Shown one piece after another: positions 40,386 to 51,263 of a stretch of DNA of 64,000 nt; position 1 is the first letter of the stretch, and the number at the start of each line of letters is the position of its first letter. The notes beneath the pieces are model-generated. The model made no database searches and was not told the origin of the DNA. It worked only from the letters and a program-made list of their open reading frames with translations. The translations under genes and the position numbers were made by a program. The DNA lies in contig JAIXYN010000037.1 in assembly GCA_027490195.1 (NCBI GenBank), positions 1 through 64,000 on the forward strand, written 5' to 3'. The stretch is from Verrucomicrobiaceae bacterium. GTDB taxonomy: Bacteria > Verrucomicrobiota > Verrucomicrobiia > Verrucomicrobiales > Verrucomicrobiaceae.

Positions 40386-43300
40386 CTACTGATGATACTC
40401 CTGCAACGCCCGCACCTGCACCTCGGTTCCCTGCAATGACTTGATCGCCCGCAGCGCGGCATCGGCGCCACGCAGCGTGGTCATGATCGGAATGCGGTTT
40501 TGCATGGAGGCCGTGCGGATCTTGATCTCATCCTCGCGGGGATTTTTGCCGCTGGGGGTGTTGATGACGAGGGCCATGTCCTTGTTCTTCATCAGGTCGA
40601 TGACGTTCGGGCGCTGGCCGCTGGCGAGTTTGGGGAGGATCTGGACGGGGATGCCGGACTCTTTGATGACGCTGCCGGTGCCGCTGGTGGCGTAGAGGGT
40701 GAAGCCGAGATCGGCGTAGCCTTTGGCGATGCGGACGACGTTGGGGCGGTCGGTTTCCTTGACGCTGATGAAGACATTGCCCTTGGTGGGCAGGGTGCCG
40801 CCAGCGGCCATCTGGCTCTTGGCGAAGGCCATGCCGAGGTCGTAGTCGATGCCCATGACTTCGCCGGTGCTCTTCATTTCCGGGCCGAGGATGATGTCCA
40901 CGCCGGCAAACTTACTGAAGGGGAAGACGGCTTCCTTGACGCTGTGGTGCTTCGGAATCACTTCCTCGGTGAAGCCGAGTTCCTTCAAGGTCATGCCCGC
41001 CATGATCTTGGCAGCGAGTTTTGGCAGCGGCACGCCGATGGCCTTGCTGACGAAGGGCGCGGTGCGTGAGGCACGAGGATTGACTTCGATGACATACAAG
41101 TCATCGCCCTTCACGGCGAGCTGCATGTTCATCAGACCACGCACGCCGAGGGCTTTGGCCAGCTTCTTCGCGGCATCACGAATGCGATCCTGCATTTCCT
41201 TGCTGAGGCTGAAGGGCGGGATGACGCAGGCGCTGTCGCCGGAGTGAATGCCGGCCTCTTCGATGTGCTCCATGATCGCGCCGATGACGGTGGTCTCGCC
41301 GTCGCTGATGCAATCGACATCCACCTCGGTGGCGTCTTCGAGAAAGCGGTCCACCAGCACGGGGCGGTCGGGCGTGGCCTCGACGGCGTTCTTCATGTAG
41401 TGCGTCAGTTCAGCGTCGCTATAGACGATCTGCATCGCACGACCGCCAAGCACGAAGCTGGGTCGCACGAGGCTGGGATAACCAATCGTGGCGGTGATGG
41501 CCAGGGCCTCCTCCAACGAGGTGGCGGTGCCGCTCGGGGCCTGGTGCAAACCGAGATCGTCGAGCAACTTGGCGAACATCTTGCGATCTTCCGCGAGTTC
41601 GATGTTCTTCGGCGAGGTGCCGATGATGCGGACCCCGTTTTCTTCCAGTCCCTTGGCAAGGTTCAGCGGCGTCTGACCACCGAACTGCACGATGACGCCC
41701 AGTACCTGATCATGGCGGTTTTCGCGCTCATAGATGTTCAGCACATCTTCCAGCGTCAGCGGCTCAAAGTAGAGTTTATCTGAGGTGTCGTAGTCGGTGG
41801 AGACGGTCTCGGGATTAGAGTTCACCATGATGGTCTCGAAGCCCAGCTCGCGCAGAGCAAACGAGGCATGCACGCAGCAGTAGTCGAACTCAATGCCCTG
41901 CCCGATGCGGTTCGGGCCGCCACCAAGGATCATGACCTTCTTGCGGTCGTTGTCCCGCACTTCGTCCTCGATGCCGTAAGTGCTGTAGTAGTAAGGCGTG
42001 TAGGCCTCAAACTCAGCCGCGCAGGTGTCCACGAGGCGGTAGGTGGGGATGATGCCGAGGGCTTTGCGCATCCTGCGAACTTCGAGCTGAGAAACGTCAA
42101 GCTTCTGTGCGATTTGAACATCCGAAAAACCGCGCTTCTTGGCTTTTCGAATGAGCTCTTTTGCGTATGCCTCATCATTCGGGCAATCAGGTTCAGCGGT
42201 TCCTTTTTGATGCCGATGCCACGCATGCAAGTCTCGGTCGGCACGAAGCACTGCAGAATCGATGGTGAGTTCCTCAATCTGCCTCAAGAACCAACGGTCA
42301 ATCTTCGTCAGCTCAAACACTTTCTCCACGCTCCAGCCCTTCGCGAAAGCCTGGCCGAGGAAGAAAATGCGTTCCGCATTCGGCACGGTAAGCTTCGAGG
42401 TCAGCGTCTCGTCATCGACCTCCTTGTCGGCACCATCGCCGATGAGACCGAAGCGCTTAATCTCCAGACTGCGCAGGGCCTTCTGCAGGGACTCCTTGAA
42501 GGTGCGGCCGATGGCCATGGCCTCGCCCACAGATTTCATCTGCGTGGTCAGCGTCTCATTGGCACCGGGAAATTTTTCAAAGGTGAAGCGCGGCACCTTG
42601 GTGACCACGTAGTCGATGGACGGCTCAAAGCTGGCCGGCGTCTCGCGGGTGATGTCATTCTTCAACTCATCCAGCGTGTATCCCACAGCCAGCTTCGCGG
42701 CGATCTTCGCAATCGGGAAGCCGGTGGCCTTCGACGCGAGCGCTGAGCTGCGGCTCACACGCGGATTCATCTCGATGACGATCATGCGGCCCGTGTCGGG
42801 ATGAATGGCGAACTGGATGTTGGATCCACCTGTCTCCACGCCGATCTCGCGAATACACGCAAAGGAGAAATCACGCATGATCTGATACTCGCGATCCGTC
42901 AGCGTCTGAATGGGAGCCACAGTGATCGAGTCGCCCGTGTGCACGCCCATAGGATCGAGATTTTCGATGGAGCAGATGATCACGCAGTTGTCCGCCTTAT
43001 CGCGCATGACCTCCATTTCGAATTCCTTCCAGCCGAGGAGCGATTCCTCGATGAGCACTTCCGTCACGGGCGAGAGGTCAAGACCGCTGGCCGTGATGGT
43101 TTCAAATTCTTCCTTGTTATAGGCGATGCCGCCGCCGGTGCCACCCAGCGTATAAGCAGGGCGGATGATGAGCGGCATGGTGCCGATCTGCTCCGCAATC
43201 ACGCGGGCTTCCTCAATCGTGTGGGCCACGCCGGACTGCGGCAGGTCCAGCCCGATCTTGAGCATGGCGTTTTTAAATAGCAGGCGGTCCTCGCCCTTCT

Positions 43301-43670
43301 CGATGGCGTCCGGCTTCGCGCCGATCATGCGCACACCGTGCTTTTCCAGAGTGCCTGCACGGTGCAGGGACATGGCGCAGTTCAGCGCGGTCTGGCCGCC
43401 TAGCGTGGGCAGCAGCACGTCAGGCTTCTCCTTGATGATGATCTTCTCCACCATCTCAGGCGTGATGGGCTCAATGTACGTGCGGAAGGCGAACTCCGGA
43501 TCCGTCATGATCGTGGCCGGATTCGAGTTGATGAGAACCACTTCATACCCTTCTTCGCGCAGGGCCTTGCAGGCCTGGACGCCGGAATAGTCAAATTCAC
43601 AGCCCTGCCCGATGACAATGGGGCCGGAACCAATGACGAGGATGCGATGGATGGTGGTATCTTTGGGCAT
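40386..43670 (-). CDS. carB: Carbamoyl-phosphate synthase large subunit
   Basis: 1094 residues from the ATG at 43670 ([30 protein letters not shown]); the frame is open upstream but that part is not family-like. Both ATP-grasp halves are complete: the first with [10 protein letters not shown] and [14 protein letters not shown], the second with [21 protein letters not shown] and [12 protein letters not shown]-type segments. The C-terminal methylglyoxal-synthase-like (allosteric) domain ends [12 protein letters not shown]. It makes carbamoyl phosphate for pyrimidine and arginine synthesis together with CarA, which is not in the window. The last 244 bp are duplicated at 39440-39683 around a toxin islet. 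Confidence 0.97.
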   Translation of the reverse strand: MPKDTTIHRILVIGSGPIVIGQGCEFDYSGVQACKALREEGYEVVLINSNPATIMTDPEFAFRTYIEPITPEMVEKIIIKEKPDVLLPTLGGQTALNCAMSLHRAGTLEKHGVRMIGAKPDAIEKGEDRLLFKNAMLKIGLDLPQSGVAHTIEEARVIAEQIGTMPLIIRPAYTLGGTGGGIAYNKEEFETITASGLDLSPVTEVLIEESLLGWKEFEMEVMRDKADNCVIICSIENLDPMGVHTGDSITVAPIQTLTDREYQIMRDFSFACIREIGVETGGSNIQFAIHPDTGRMIVIEMNPRVSRSSALASKATGFPIAKIAAKLAVGYTLDELKNDITRETPASFEPSIDYVVTKVPRFTFEKFPGANETLTTQMKSVGEAMAIGRTFKESLQKALRSLEIKRFGLIGDGADKEVDDETLTSKLTVPNAERIFFLGQAFAKGWSVEKVFELTKIDRWFLRQIEELTIDSAVLRADRDLHAWHRHQKGTAEPDCPNDEAYAKELIRKAKKRGFSDVQIAQKLDVSQLEVRRMRKALGIIPTYRLVDTCAAEFEAYTPYYYSTYGIEDEVRDNDRKKVMILGGGPNRIGQGIEFDYCCVHASFALRELGFETIMVNSNPETVSTDYDTSDKLYFEPLTLEDVLNIYERENRHDQVLGVIVQFGGQTPLNLAKGLEENGVRIIGTSPKNIELAEDRKMFAKLLDDLGLHQAPSGTATSLEEALAITATIGYPSLVRPSFVLGGRAMQIVYSDAELTHYMKNAVEATPDRPVLVDRFLEDATEVDVDCISDGETTVIGAIMEHIEEAGIHSGDSACVIPPFSLSKEMQDRIRDAAKKLAKALGVRGLMNMQLAVKGDDLYVIEVNPRASRTAPFVSKAIGVPLPKLAAKIMAGMTLKELGFTEEVIPKHHSVKEAVFPFSKFAGVDIILGPEMKSTGEVMGIDYDLGMAFAKSQMAAGGTLPTKGNVFISVKETDRPNVVRIAKGYADLGFTLYATSGTGSVIKESGIPVQILPKLASGQRPNVIDLMKNKDMALVINTPSGKNPREDEIKIRTASMQNRIPIMTTLRGADAALRAIKSLQGTEVQVRALQEYHQ
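40390..40633 (-). repeat. Direct repeat: 3' end of the functional carB
   Basis: The functional copy of the 244-bp repeat whose second copy is at 39440-39683. Together they bracket the toxin islet like the direct repeats left by integration at a gene end. Confidence 0.9.
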
Positions 43671-43920
43671 GGGGGAGGAAAAATAGGACGAAATCCGGGT
43701 GCGGACGACGAGTGCGGCAGGTTGAGAGGGGTAGAAAGCGTATAATCTGGGCGCTTTCGGAGCGAAGGAACCACTGGCTGGCAGGCTAGTGCTACGGCAT
43801 CGCGGGGCCGGAAAGCCCGGCATCTTGCACAGTCGATGCGATGCGTCAAACGCAGGGGTGGAAAAGACGCGAAATAGCGCCCAAAGGAGGGGACTATTTG
43901 CCAGTTTTTCGCCCTGCGGC

Positions 43921-45255
43921 TCAATTCACGGAGATTTTGACACCGATGCTCTTGTAGGCCTCGGTCATCTCCTTCGCGATTTGTGAATAACTTCGTCCGT
44001 CGATGAGCAGGTCCAGATGCTTGAACGGCGCGGTTTCGGACTTCATGTCCGGGGGCGGGAAGTCAGTGGGGTAGCTGAAGCGCCCGCCTTCAAGGTGCTT
44101 CACGCGGGGATCCTTGAAAAAGGTGCGCATGGCTTCGGTTTCGCCATAGACGGCATCCATAAACTTGATGAAGCGCGTGCCCTTTTTATCGCCATCGAGG
44201 TGGCAGAAGAAATACACCGCGAGCACGGACCGGAAGTAGAGCTCCCCCATCTTTAGATTGGAGATGTCGGTGATGCCTGACCACTTGGCACGATTCATCG
44301 TCAGGTGCTCTTCCAGATTGCCAATCTCGATGGCATAACCACGCTTCTGCATTTCCTGAATGTGGTCTTTCAGGCCTTTTTGGTGCGCGTCGGCGCGGAA
44401 CTTGCCGGCATTGTAGGGCAGCATCTCGGTGTATTCAGCCGTTCCCTCGATGACCCACACAGGCAGGAAGGTCAGGTAGGCGTCCATGACCTGATGGGTG
44501 ATTTCATGGATCAAAGTGCCACCGTCGTAGTTGTCGTCCTTGGCGTAGGTCTTGCCCAGCAGCTTGAGACCGATGCTGGGAAACGGCACCCGGAAGATTT
44601 TATCCCCGCTCATGTACACACCCCCGGAGTTTTCAGGCCCACCGGCGGCGATGTAGTCCTTCCGCGTCTCATAAAGTTCGGCCTTGTAGCGCTCAAACCC
44701 CTCTGGTGGCCGACAGACCACCCCCCACGGCAGCGAGGCGACGAGCGTCTTCGTAGCCTCAAAAGTCCTTGCCACCTCCTTCATCACACCACCGGCCAGT
44801 TTGGCCTGTGAGGTGAATTCAAAACCCTCGGAACGATACAGGCACTTTCGCGCAGCCGAATTTTCCTCAATCACCTCAATATCAATGGATTTGGTCGGCA
44901 CCACGACATTTTCAGGCCAGGTGCGCTTCTCGACGGGAACCCGGTCCAAAGAGGGGGCGGTCACGGCAGGCGCGGCCCCTTGGGCGGTGGCTGGAGCAGG
45001 CGCAGCGGAGGGCGCGAGGCTCTTCACAAAGGCCTGATCTTCGGGACACAGGCGGGCGAGAGACAGCTGGTGCTCTTTGCCGTCCTCCATCTTTAAAGTG
45101 ACGCTGTCGGCGGTAGCGCTGACAAAGGCGGCCTGAATGACCCGCCCCTGCGCGTCCTTCCACGGGCGAAAAACGGTATTCTCAGCCACTGCCGCCTCAA
45201 TGAACGTGAGTGTGCAACACATGGCCAGAATGATCCGGGAGGGACGGAAGTTCAT
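43921..45255 (-). CDS. Secreted SHD1-like domain plus HEXXH metallohydrolase
   Basis: 444 residues with a Sec leader ending IEAAVAEN. The first 60 mature residues ([48 protein letters not shown]) are the SHD1-like domain frequent in Verrucomicrobia and Planctomycetes. A Pro/Ala-rich linker follows, then a domain with [29 protein letters not shown], giving HEXXH (HEITH) and a Glu further on, as in DUF1570-like putative peptidases. The protein is likely periplasmic and zinc-dependent; the substrate is unknown. It is divergent from the asnB operon. Confidence 0.75.
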   Translation of the reverse strand: MNFRPSRIILAMCCTLTFIEAAVAENTVFRPWKDAQGRVIQAAFVSATADSVTLKMEDGKEHQLSLARLCPEDQAFVKSLAPSAAPAPATAQGAAPAVTAPSLDRVPVEKRTWPENVVVPTKSIDIEVIEENSAARKCLYRSEGFEFTSQAKLAGGVMKEVARTFEATKTLVASLPWGVVCRPPEGFERYKAELYETRKDYIAAGGPENSGGVYMSGDKIFRVPFPSIGLKLLGKTYAKDDNYDGGTLIHEITHQVMDAYLTFLPVWVIEGTAEYTEMLPYNAGKFRADAHQKGLKDHIQEMQKRGYAIEIGNLEEHLTMNRAKWSGITDISNLKMGELYFRSVLAVYFFCHLDGDKKGTRFIKFMDAVYGETEAMRTFFKDPRVKHLEGGRFSYPTDFPPPDMKSETAPFKHLDLLIDGRSYSQIAKEMTEAYKSIGVKISVN

Positions 45256-45380
45256 GCCGGATTTATACAATGCCGGATGTTGATCACGCAAATGCTTCCT
45301 GTTTGAAAGGAGCAAAAGGCTGTCATGGTGGGCGGCACCGCACCATAGGGTCCGGCTCTTGTTTTAAAATTCGTTCTCTC

Positions 45381-47285
45381 ATGTGCGGCTTTCTCGGGTG
45401 GTTTCGTCAGCCAAACACGCCGTGGCGTGAGGAGGAGCGCGCCTTGCGGAAGCAGTCGCTGCGGATGATCCTGCATCGCGGTCCAGATGACAGCGCGGAG
45501 GCGGAAGGTGAAAACTGGTGGATGGGATTCCAACGGCTTTCGATTCTGGATTTGAGCGATCACGGCCGGCAGCCCATGTCGTTTGGTGGCGGAAGATTCA
45601 CCCTCACCTTCAACGGCGAAATTTATAACTTCCGCGAGCTGCGCACAGGCCTCGGCGAATTGAAACTGCCATCCTCAGGAGACACAGCGGTGCTGGGGGC
45701 TCTGCTAGAGCGTGCCCCAGTTGACCAAGTGCTGGCGGAATTGCGCGGCATGTTTGCGATCGCATGGCGAGATGCGGAAGCGGGATCGGTAGTGCTTGCG
45801 CGGGATCACTTTGGCATCAAGCCGCTGTATTATCGCCTCAGCGCTGACGGAGATCTGGTTTACGGGTCTGAGTTGCGTGCCGTGCGGCAGCTCGGCGGTG
45901 GTGGCCAGGTTTCACGCATCGCCTTGGCGCAGTATTTCCAGTATGGTGCCGTTCAAAGTCCGGAGACAATGTTTGATGACGTGCGCTGCCTTCCGCCGGG
46001 GCACCTGCTCACATGGCGTGCTGGAAAGGCCGAGGTGAGACGCTGGTTTCAACCTGCCTGGCCCGGGCGCGATGCATGGGTGCACAACGCAGCGGAGCAG
46101 AAGCGCATGGTGCGCGAGGGCGTGCTGGAAAGCGTGAAAGCCCACATGGTCTCAGATGTGCCAGTGGGCGTGTTCTTGAGCGGGGGGCTGGATTCAACTC
46201 TCCTGGTGGCCTGCATGCGCGAGGCGGGCCAGAAGCACATCAAGGCTTTTTCCATTGGCTACGAAGAAAACGCGGGCGTGCCTGACGAGACCGATGCGGC
46301 ACGGCGCACCGCGGAGTTCTTCGGCTGCGAGTTCAAGCGTGAACGACTCACCGCTGCTGCGCTGGAGTCGAGTCTGGACGGCTATTTTGATCAAATGGAC
46401 CAGCCCACGGGCGATGCACTCAACACATGGCTGGTATCGCGACTGGCCTCCAAAGAGGTCAAGGTAACACTCAGCGGACTGGGTGCCGACGAGTGGTGGG
46501 CAGGGTACAATTACCACCGTCTCATCGCTGTGGCGGCGAAGTCGCCGCTGCTTGCGGCAGGCACATGGGTACGTCGCGCGGATTCGATACTGCCACAGGC
46601 TGCGCGCGGGCACAGGGTGTGGAAGATGCTTTTTTACGCGCTGGGCGGTGCCGGAGGCAACGTTCGCGAATGGCAGTCGTTTGGCCGCACCATCATGCCG
46701 CCTGAACAAGTGGCACGCCTCCTGCATGGAGATTTAAAAATGCCTCCCACTCCGGTATTCGAACCGCAGTCACCAGACTCGTGGCTTCATGAACTGCTTC
46801 TTCGTGAAACGGAGACCTATCTGGCCAACACCCTGCTCCGTGACAATGACGTGATGAGCATGGCTCACTCGCTGGAACTGCGCGTGCCGCTTGTGGATAA
46901 GGAGATCTTTGCCCTGGCGGGAAGGCTGCCGCCGGAGAGCAAACTGAACACCCTGGGCGGCAAGCGTGTGCTGCGCGAGGCCTTCCGCAGTCTTCTGCCA
47001 CCCCAGATTTATGAAGACCGTCAGAAGAAAACTTTCACGCTGCCGCTGATGAAATGGATGCGGCTGCCGAAATGGCAGGAACGCATCCGCGACACGCTGG
47101 GCTCCCAGCGCTGCCGTGACCGCGGCTGGGTAGATGAGGCGCAGAAGCAGGAGATTTGCGAAAAATATTTCAGTGGCAGCCTGAACTCCACTGCGGCATG
47201 GCCATTGAGTCAGCGCGTTTGGATGCTATACGTGCTAGAGGAATGGGCGCAACGACACTACGACGAAATGAGGAAACCCCTATGA
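45381..47285 (+). CDS. asnB: Asparagine synthase (glutamine-hydrolysing), glycan-cluster type
   Basis: 634 residues from the ATG at 45381, giving MCGFLGWF with the N-terminal nucleophile Cys2 of the class II glutaminase. Other blocks: LHRGPDDS, FNGEIYN, DHFGIKPLYY; then the synthetase half with PVGVFLSGGLDSTLL (PP-loop) and LSGLGADEWWAGY. The start is downstream of an in-frame codon at 45270 that lies in the leader. The gene overlaps the glycosyltransferase gene by ATGA. Such asnB-glycosyltransferase pairs sit in surface-polysaccharide clusters and can amidate uronic-acid sugars instead of aspartate. Confidence 0.92.
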   Translation: MCGFLGWFRQPNTPWREEERALRKQSLRMILHRGPDDSAEAEGENWWMGFQRLSILDLSDHGRQPMSFGGGRFTLTFNGEIYNFRELRTGLGELKLPSSGDTAVLGALLERAPVDQVLAELRGMFAIAWRDAEAGSVVLARDHFGIKPLYYRLSADGDLVYGSELRAVRQLGGGGQVSRIALAQYFQYGAVQSPETMFDDVRCLPPGHLLTWRAGKAEVRRWFQPAWPGRDAWVHNAAEQKRMVREGVLESVKAHMVSDVPVGVFLSGGLDSTLLVACMREAGQKHIKAFSIGYEENAGVPDETDAARRTAEFFGCEFKRERLTAAALESSLDGYFDQMDQPTGDALNTWLVSRLASKEVKVTLSGLGADEWWAGYNYHRLIAVAAKSPLLAAGTWVRRADSILPQAARGHRVWKMLFYALGGAGGNVREWQSFGRTIMPPEQVARLLHGDLKMPPTPVFEPQSPDSWLHELLLRETETYLANTLLRDNDVMSMAHSLELRVPLVDKEIFALAGRLPPESKLNTLGGKRVLREAFRSLLPPQIYEDRQKKTFTLPLMKWMRLPKWQERIRDTLGSQRCRDRGWVDEAQKQEICEKYFSGSLNSTAAWPLSQRVWMLYVLEEWAQRHYDEMRKPL

Positions 47286-48475
47286 CACCTGCAATTTTGC
47301 AGGTGTTCAATCGCTACCTTTCCCCTGGAGGCGAAGAGATGAGCGTGGACCGCATCTTCAACCATCTGAGCGCCCAGCATCCAATGTCGCGGTGCTTTTT
47401 CGACAGCGCCGAATGGAAAGGCGAAGGCGCTCCCGGAGCTGCCGGGCAGGTAAAGCGGCTCTTTTACAACAAAGAGTCGCGTGCACGCTTCGAGACCGCT
47501 CTGGATGCCAGCGGCGCAGGCGTTGCCTTGTTTCACAACATCTTCCCGGTCGGCTCGCCTTCATTGTATCATGCCGCTCTGGAGCGTAAGCTTCCCGTCG
47601 TACAGTACCTGCATAATTATCGCCCGTTTTCAGTCAGCGGAACACTGCATGTGCACGACAAGGTGGTGCAGGACGCACTCTACGGCAGCTACTGGAGAGA
47701 GGTGTTCTCGGGCGCATGGCAGGGGTCGGTGGTGAAAAGCGCCCTCTTTGCGGTCATGCTCAAGGCCCTGCAACGCAGCGGCTGGCTGAAAAGCGTGAAG
47801 GCATGGATCGCCATTTCAGATTTCATGCGGCAAAAATTGGTCAGCGCCGGTGCGCTGCCTGAGTCTCGTGTACACACCCTTCGTCATGCCTGGGATGCGA
47901 TGCCGCAGACGCCTGTCGTAGAAGATGCGGGCTACTACCTTTTCCTTGGCCGTCTGGTCGAAACCAAAGGCGTCATTCCACTGCTCGATGCCTGGGACGC
48001 ATTGCGCGCCCAACTCGGAAAAAAGACCCCCTTGCTGCACATCGCTGGAGAAGGTCCTCTCAGCGATGCTGTGCAACAGCGCGTGCGCACCAATCCCTAC
48101 ATCGGCCAGCTTGGCCACACGGGCGGGGAAACCAAGCGCGAGGCGCTGCGGCGCTGCCGTGCGGTGATCGTTCCTTCAACGTGGTGGGAGCCTCTTGGCC
48201 TTGTGGTCTATGAGGCCTATGATTACCGGAAACCGGTGCTCGCCGCCAAATCAGGCGGGTTGACCGAGATCGTAGAGCAGGGTGTCACCGGTTTGCAGCA
48301 TGAGCCGGGGGATGTTCAAGGCATCTTTCAGGATGTGCTGGCCATGGAGGCCACACCAGCCACCCAGCGTCTCGTCATGGGCAGCGCTGGTCGTCAATGG
48401 CTGCTCCGTGAGGCAAGTCCCCAGGTATGGCTACAGCGCTTCGAAGAGATTTTGGCCGAGGCAATCAGAAGCTAG
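47282..48475 (+). CDS. Glycosyltransferase family 4-like
   Basis: 397 residues starting with ATG at 47282 in overlap with the asnB stop. The C-terminal GT-B half has the usual GYYLFLGRLVETKGVIPLLDAW donor region, LLHIAGEGPLSD and RRCRAVIVPSTWWEPLGLVVYEAYDYRKPVLAAKSGGLTEIVEQGVTG with the E-x7-E motif of retaining GT4 enzymes. The N-terminal half has the SPGGEEMSVDRIF acceptor strand. It probably adds a hexose to a lipid-linked sugar in the cytoplasm at the inner membrane; the donor is unknown. Confidence 0.9.
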   Translation: MTPAILQVFNRYLSPGGEEMSVDRIFNHLSAQHPMSRCFFDSAEWKGEGAPGAAGQVKRLFYNKESRARFETALDASGAGVALFHNIFPVGSPSLYHAALERKLPVVQYLHNYRPFSVSGTLHVHDKVVQDALYGSYWREVFSGAWQGSVVKSALFAVMLKALQRSGWLKSVKAWIAISDFMRQKLVSAGALPESRVHTLRHAWDAMPQTPVVEDAGYYLFLGRLVETKGVIPLLDAWDALRAQLGKKTPLLHIAGEGPLSDAVQQRVRTNPYIGQLGHTGGETKREALRRCRAVIVPSTWWEPLGLVVYEAYDYRKPVLAAKSGGLTEIVEQGVTGLQHEPGDVQGIFQDVLAMEATPATQRLVMGSAGRQWLLREASPQVWLQRFEEILAEAIRS

Positions 48476-48598
48476 CTGCCTCGACCGTCGTTTAAAGTGC
48501 GTTGTCGTCGCGCCTCGCACACGCGCACCTGCCTCCCGGCAAACAACCTTCACCCACTGTAAGCCACCGTCAACAATCGCAAACGGCTTGGCCCCTGC

Positions 48599-49207
48599 TC
48601 AGTGCATGATCGTCACCCGCGCGCCGACGGGGGCATGCTGGTAGATCGTCTCGGCCATGTCGCTCGGCAGGCGGATGCAGCCATGCGAAGCCGGAGAGCC
48701 TGGATTGGGGATCGCCCCTGCATGCAGCCCGACACCATAACCGGTGATCCGCATCCAATAGGGCATCTTGGCACCCACGAAACGACCGCCCGGTGGAATG
48801 CGTGAAACCCCCGCCGTGGCGTTGCTGTTCACCACATCACCATTGCTGTTGACGATCATACCGTAACGGTTCGACCGCTTGTTCACGATTTTTTCCATGA
48901 TACGAAACGTGCCTGTGGGAGAAGCAAATCCGCTGCGTCCGGTGGCCACGTAGGTCCAGCCGACATTTTCGCCTCCTTTAAAGAGATACGCCTTCTGCTC
49001 GCTGAGGTCGATGTTCACACTCAGCGGGCCGGGCTTGCTGCTGCCATTCCACACGTACATCACCGGTTGGGACGCAAGCGGTGGCATGATCGTCATAGGA
49101 CGACGGGCTATTTCCGTGCGCGAAGAGAACAGCGGGAAGTCCGGCATGGCACACTGGCTCAAAAGCAGTGCGCAAGCGGAAGAAATGAAAAGACGAGTGA
49201 CTCTCAT
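48599..49207 (-). CDS. L,D-transpeptidase (YkuD), probable lipoprotein
   Basis: 202 residues from the ATG at 49207 (MRVTRLFISSACALLLSQCAMPD), a lipoprotein signal with lipobox LLSQC. The C-terminal domain has SVNIDLSEQKAYLFKGGE and the YkuD catalytic stretch SPASHGCIRLPSDMAE with Cys. It crosslinks or modifies peptidoglycan (3-3 linkages or attaching proteins) in the periplasm. The upstream frame to 49252 lacks a signal. It is a stand-alone gene between the GT operon and the FG-GAP gene, both in the other orientation or far away. Confidence 0.88.
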   Translation of the reverse strand: MRVTRLFISSACALLLSQCAMPDFPLFSSRTEIARRPMTIMPPLASQPVMYVWNGSSKPGPLSVNIDLSEQKAYLFKGGENVGWTYVATGRSGFASPTGTFRIMEKIVNKRSNRYGMIVNSNGDVVNSNATAGVSRIPPGGRFVGAKMPYWMRITGYGVGLHAGAIPNPGSPASHGCIRLPSDMAETIYQHAPVGARVTIMH

Positions 49208-49281
49208 AGCGATCACAATTCTAGGAGCACATTCCGCACCCATGCAACCCATCAGCTAGAGCCTAGAGCAACTTTTAAATT

Positions 49282-50466
49282 TTACTGGTTTCGCTGATTC
49301 CAGTAAATCTTAACATTCTTACTACGACGACCTGCACCAATGATCTCCAAATCGCGATCGCCATCCAAGTCGGCGCAAACGGCATCTTCACAGGCCATGC
49401 CACCATCATCAATGAAGGCCTCCTGCCAGCCCTTGCCGTCCTCTTTCGTCGTCCAGAACAGCTTCACTGCCACCTTGCCGACCTTCTGCTGCGCACGCCA
49501 GCCAACGACGATCTGACGGTTGTTCAGCCCCAGAAGATCATGCGTGGCGATGGCATGACCATCGACGAGTTGATCGCTGATCACATGCCGCTGCCACTCA
49601 CCATTTTTCGGCCCTTCTGGCTTCGGGGTGTAAATCACCAACTTGTCCCCGTGCATCGGCTCAATCGTCGTGACATACGGCTGTCCGCCCGCAAAAGCCC
49701 CATAGCGTACTTCACCCGCACCCATCAGCTCCATCGAATCCTTCGGATGCTGCGAGATCCAGTGCTCCTTCCAGCCGTTATCGGTCTGATCCAGCCGCAC
49801 CACACCTTCACGCCCGCAGAGCAGCAGACTCTCCGCTTCGTTCGCCTGCGCCGGAATGATGTCGAGATTGTGCGTCTTGTGCATCGTCCCCTGCACCACC
49901 GTGGTGTTCCACTCCTTGCGCGGATCCTCCGGCATGTGGTAGGCCAGCACCCGCACACCGTCACCTTCAGCGTTCTTGTCATTGCCACGGCCATGCAGCG
50001 GCACCACCACGAGGTCATAGCGACCGGCGCGGTTGCGCACCCACTTCATGCGGTGCGTCGTCGGTTCATGCGTCAGTTTCACCGGCTCCCACTTCTGGGT
50101 TCGATCCGCCGGCGGGATCAAATAAAACACAGCACCACTCCCCACCGTGTCTCCGGGATTCCACTCGGCCCCCACGGCGATCTCGCACTTGCCATCGCCA
50201 TTGATGTCACGCGCAGCGATGCACACGTGGTCCTTCTCCGTCAGCTTTTCAGAAATGATGTGCTTCTTCCACGTCGGGTTCTCATACCAGACGATCACAT
50301 TGCTGTCCGCCAGCAGGATGTCGGTGCGCTTATCCCCGTTCACATCGGCTACCGCCAGGCCGTAGCCGATGCCTACAGCATCATCAATCTGCTGCTCTTT
50401 GAAGTTCGGAGTCTGTGCATGCGCAGCGGCGGCAAGGAGGGAGGCAAATAACATGGCGTTTTTCAT
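49282..50466 (-). CDS. Secreted FG-GAP/VCBS-repeat protein
   Basis: 394 residues from the ATG at 50466 (MKNAMLFASLLAAAAHAQTPNFKEQ, Sec leader); the frame is open two codons earlier at a GTG. Several blades of a beta-propeller carry the Ca-binding D-x-D-G-D type loops: ADVNGDKRTDILL, RDINGDGKCEIAVG, ADLDGDRDLEIIG. The proteins often occur in Verrucomicrobia and Planctomycetes as exported putative sugar-binding or enzyme-like propellers. No catalytic function is assigned. The gene is isolated between the transpeptidase and the methyltransferase operon. Confidence 0.8.
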   Translation of the reverse strand: MKNAMLFASLLAAAAHAQTPNFKEQQIDDAVGIGYGLAVADVNGDKRTDILLADSNVIVWYENPTWKKHIISEKLTEKDHVCIAARDINGDGKCEIAVGAEWNPGDTVGSGAVFYLIPPADRTQKWEPVKLTHEPTTHRMKWVRNRAGRYDLVVVPLHGRGNDKNAEGDGVRVLAYHMPEDPRKEWNTTVVQGTMHKTHNLDIIPAQANEAESLLLCGREGVVRLDQTDNGWKEHWISQHPKDSMELMGAGEVRYGAFAGGQPYVTTIEPMHGDKLVIYTPKPEGPKNGEWQRHVISDQLVDGHAIATHDLLGLNNRQIVVGWRAQQKVGKVAVKLFWTTKEDGKGWQEAFIDDGGMACEDAVCADLDGDRDLEIIGAGRRSKNVKIYWNQRNQ

Positions 50467-50514
50467 GATCACCCAGCCTAGACGTAAACGCCGACGGGAA
50501 TCAATCTCACAAAC

Positions 50515-51258
50515 TCACACCGACTCGACTTTCCTCCGCCAGCGCATCCCCAGCGCCACGCTCCACTGATACTTCCGCGCGTGCTCGCGGATCAGAAACG
50601 GCATGTCGCAGGTCTTGGCCAGATCAAAGTGCGGCTCCAGCAGGGACGTGAGCCACTCACGCGTCGAACCCTGCGGCCAATTACCTCGTGGCGTGAAGTC
50701 TTCAAGCCAGGTGCAGGGCGTCGTCAGCAGCAGCTGTCCCCCAGGACGCACAAGCGATGGCAGACGCTCGATCAGCTTCAACGGATCGGTCAGACGGCAC
50801 AGCAAATTCGCCGCATGCACGATGTCGTAATCACCGAGGTCGCTGCGCAAGTTCATCGCATCCCCCTGTTCAAAACTCACACGGTCCCGTCGCAGATTCT
50901 CCGGCACGCGTGCCACGAGCGCCGTTTTCGCGCTGCCTTCATCCACACGCTCGTAGCTCATGCTGCCATCACGCGCCAGCGCCGCCGCCGCATCCACAAA
51001 ACTCTGCGAGTAATCAATGCCGAGCACACGCACGCCGAAATTCGCCAGCTCAAAACTAGAACGCCCCACTGCGCAGCCGAGATCCAGCGCCACCGCTTCA
51101 CAAGGCGTACGCGGCAAATCAATCAGCTCCGTCACCGTGCGCACCGGAAATCCCAGTGCTTCACGCGGCCCGCTTTCCCAGGGCAGCACCTCCATAGGCT
51201 GGCCGTAATGAAAAAGAAGGTATTCGTCGAGCAGGCGACGTGTCTCGTAGATGTTCAT
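50515..51258 (-). CDS. 4-mercaptohistidine N1-methyltransferase-like (OvoA C-terminal type)
   Basis: 247 residues from the ATG at 51258 (MNIYETRRLLDEYLLFHYG), the sequence style of OvoA C-terminal methyltransferases (YET...YLLFHYG ... FPVR). The SAM motif is VALDLGCAVGRSSFELANFG; later blocks are FDVIRE-like YDIVHAANLLCRL and LLTTPCTWLEDFTP. The enzyme would N-methylate 4-mercaptohistidine in ovothiol synthesis; stand-alone versions exist. The sulfoxide-synthase part of OvoA is not in this window, so the acceptor may differ. It follows the M29-like gene by 5 bases. Confidence 0.8.
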   Translation of the reverse strand: MNIYETRRLLDEYLLFHYGQPMEVLPWESGPREALGFPVRTVTELIDLPRTPCEAVALDLGCAVGRSSFELANFGVRVLGIDYSQSFVDAAAALARDGSMSYERVDEGSAKTALVARVPENLRRDRVSFEQGDAMNLRSDLGDYDIVHAANLLCRLTDPLKLIERLPSLVRPGGQLLLTTPCTWLEDFTPRGNWPQGSTREWLTSLLEPHFDLAKTCDMPFLIREHARKYQWSVALGMRWRRKVESV

Positions 51259-51263
51259 CAAGT

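Noticed and set aside
43740-43760. tataat promoter before the minus-strand carB
   Set aside because: The motif is on the plus strand, the wrong orientation for carB, and no matching -35 was found.
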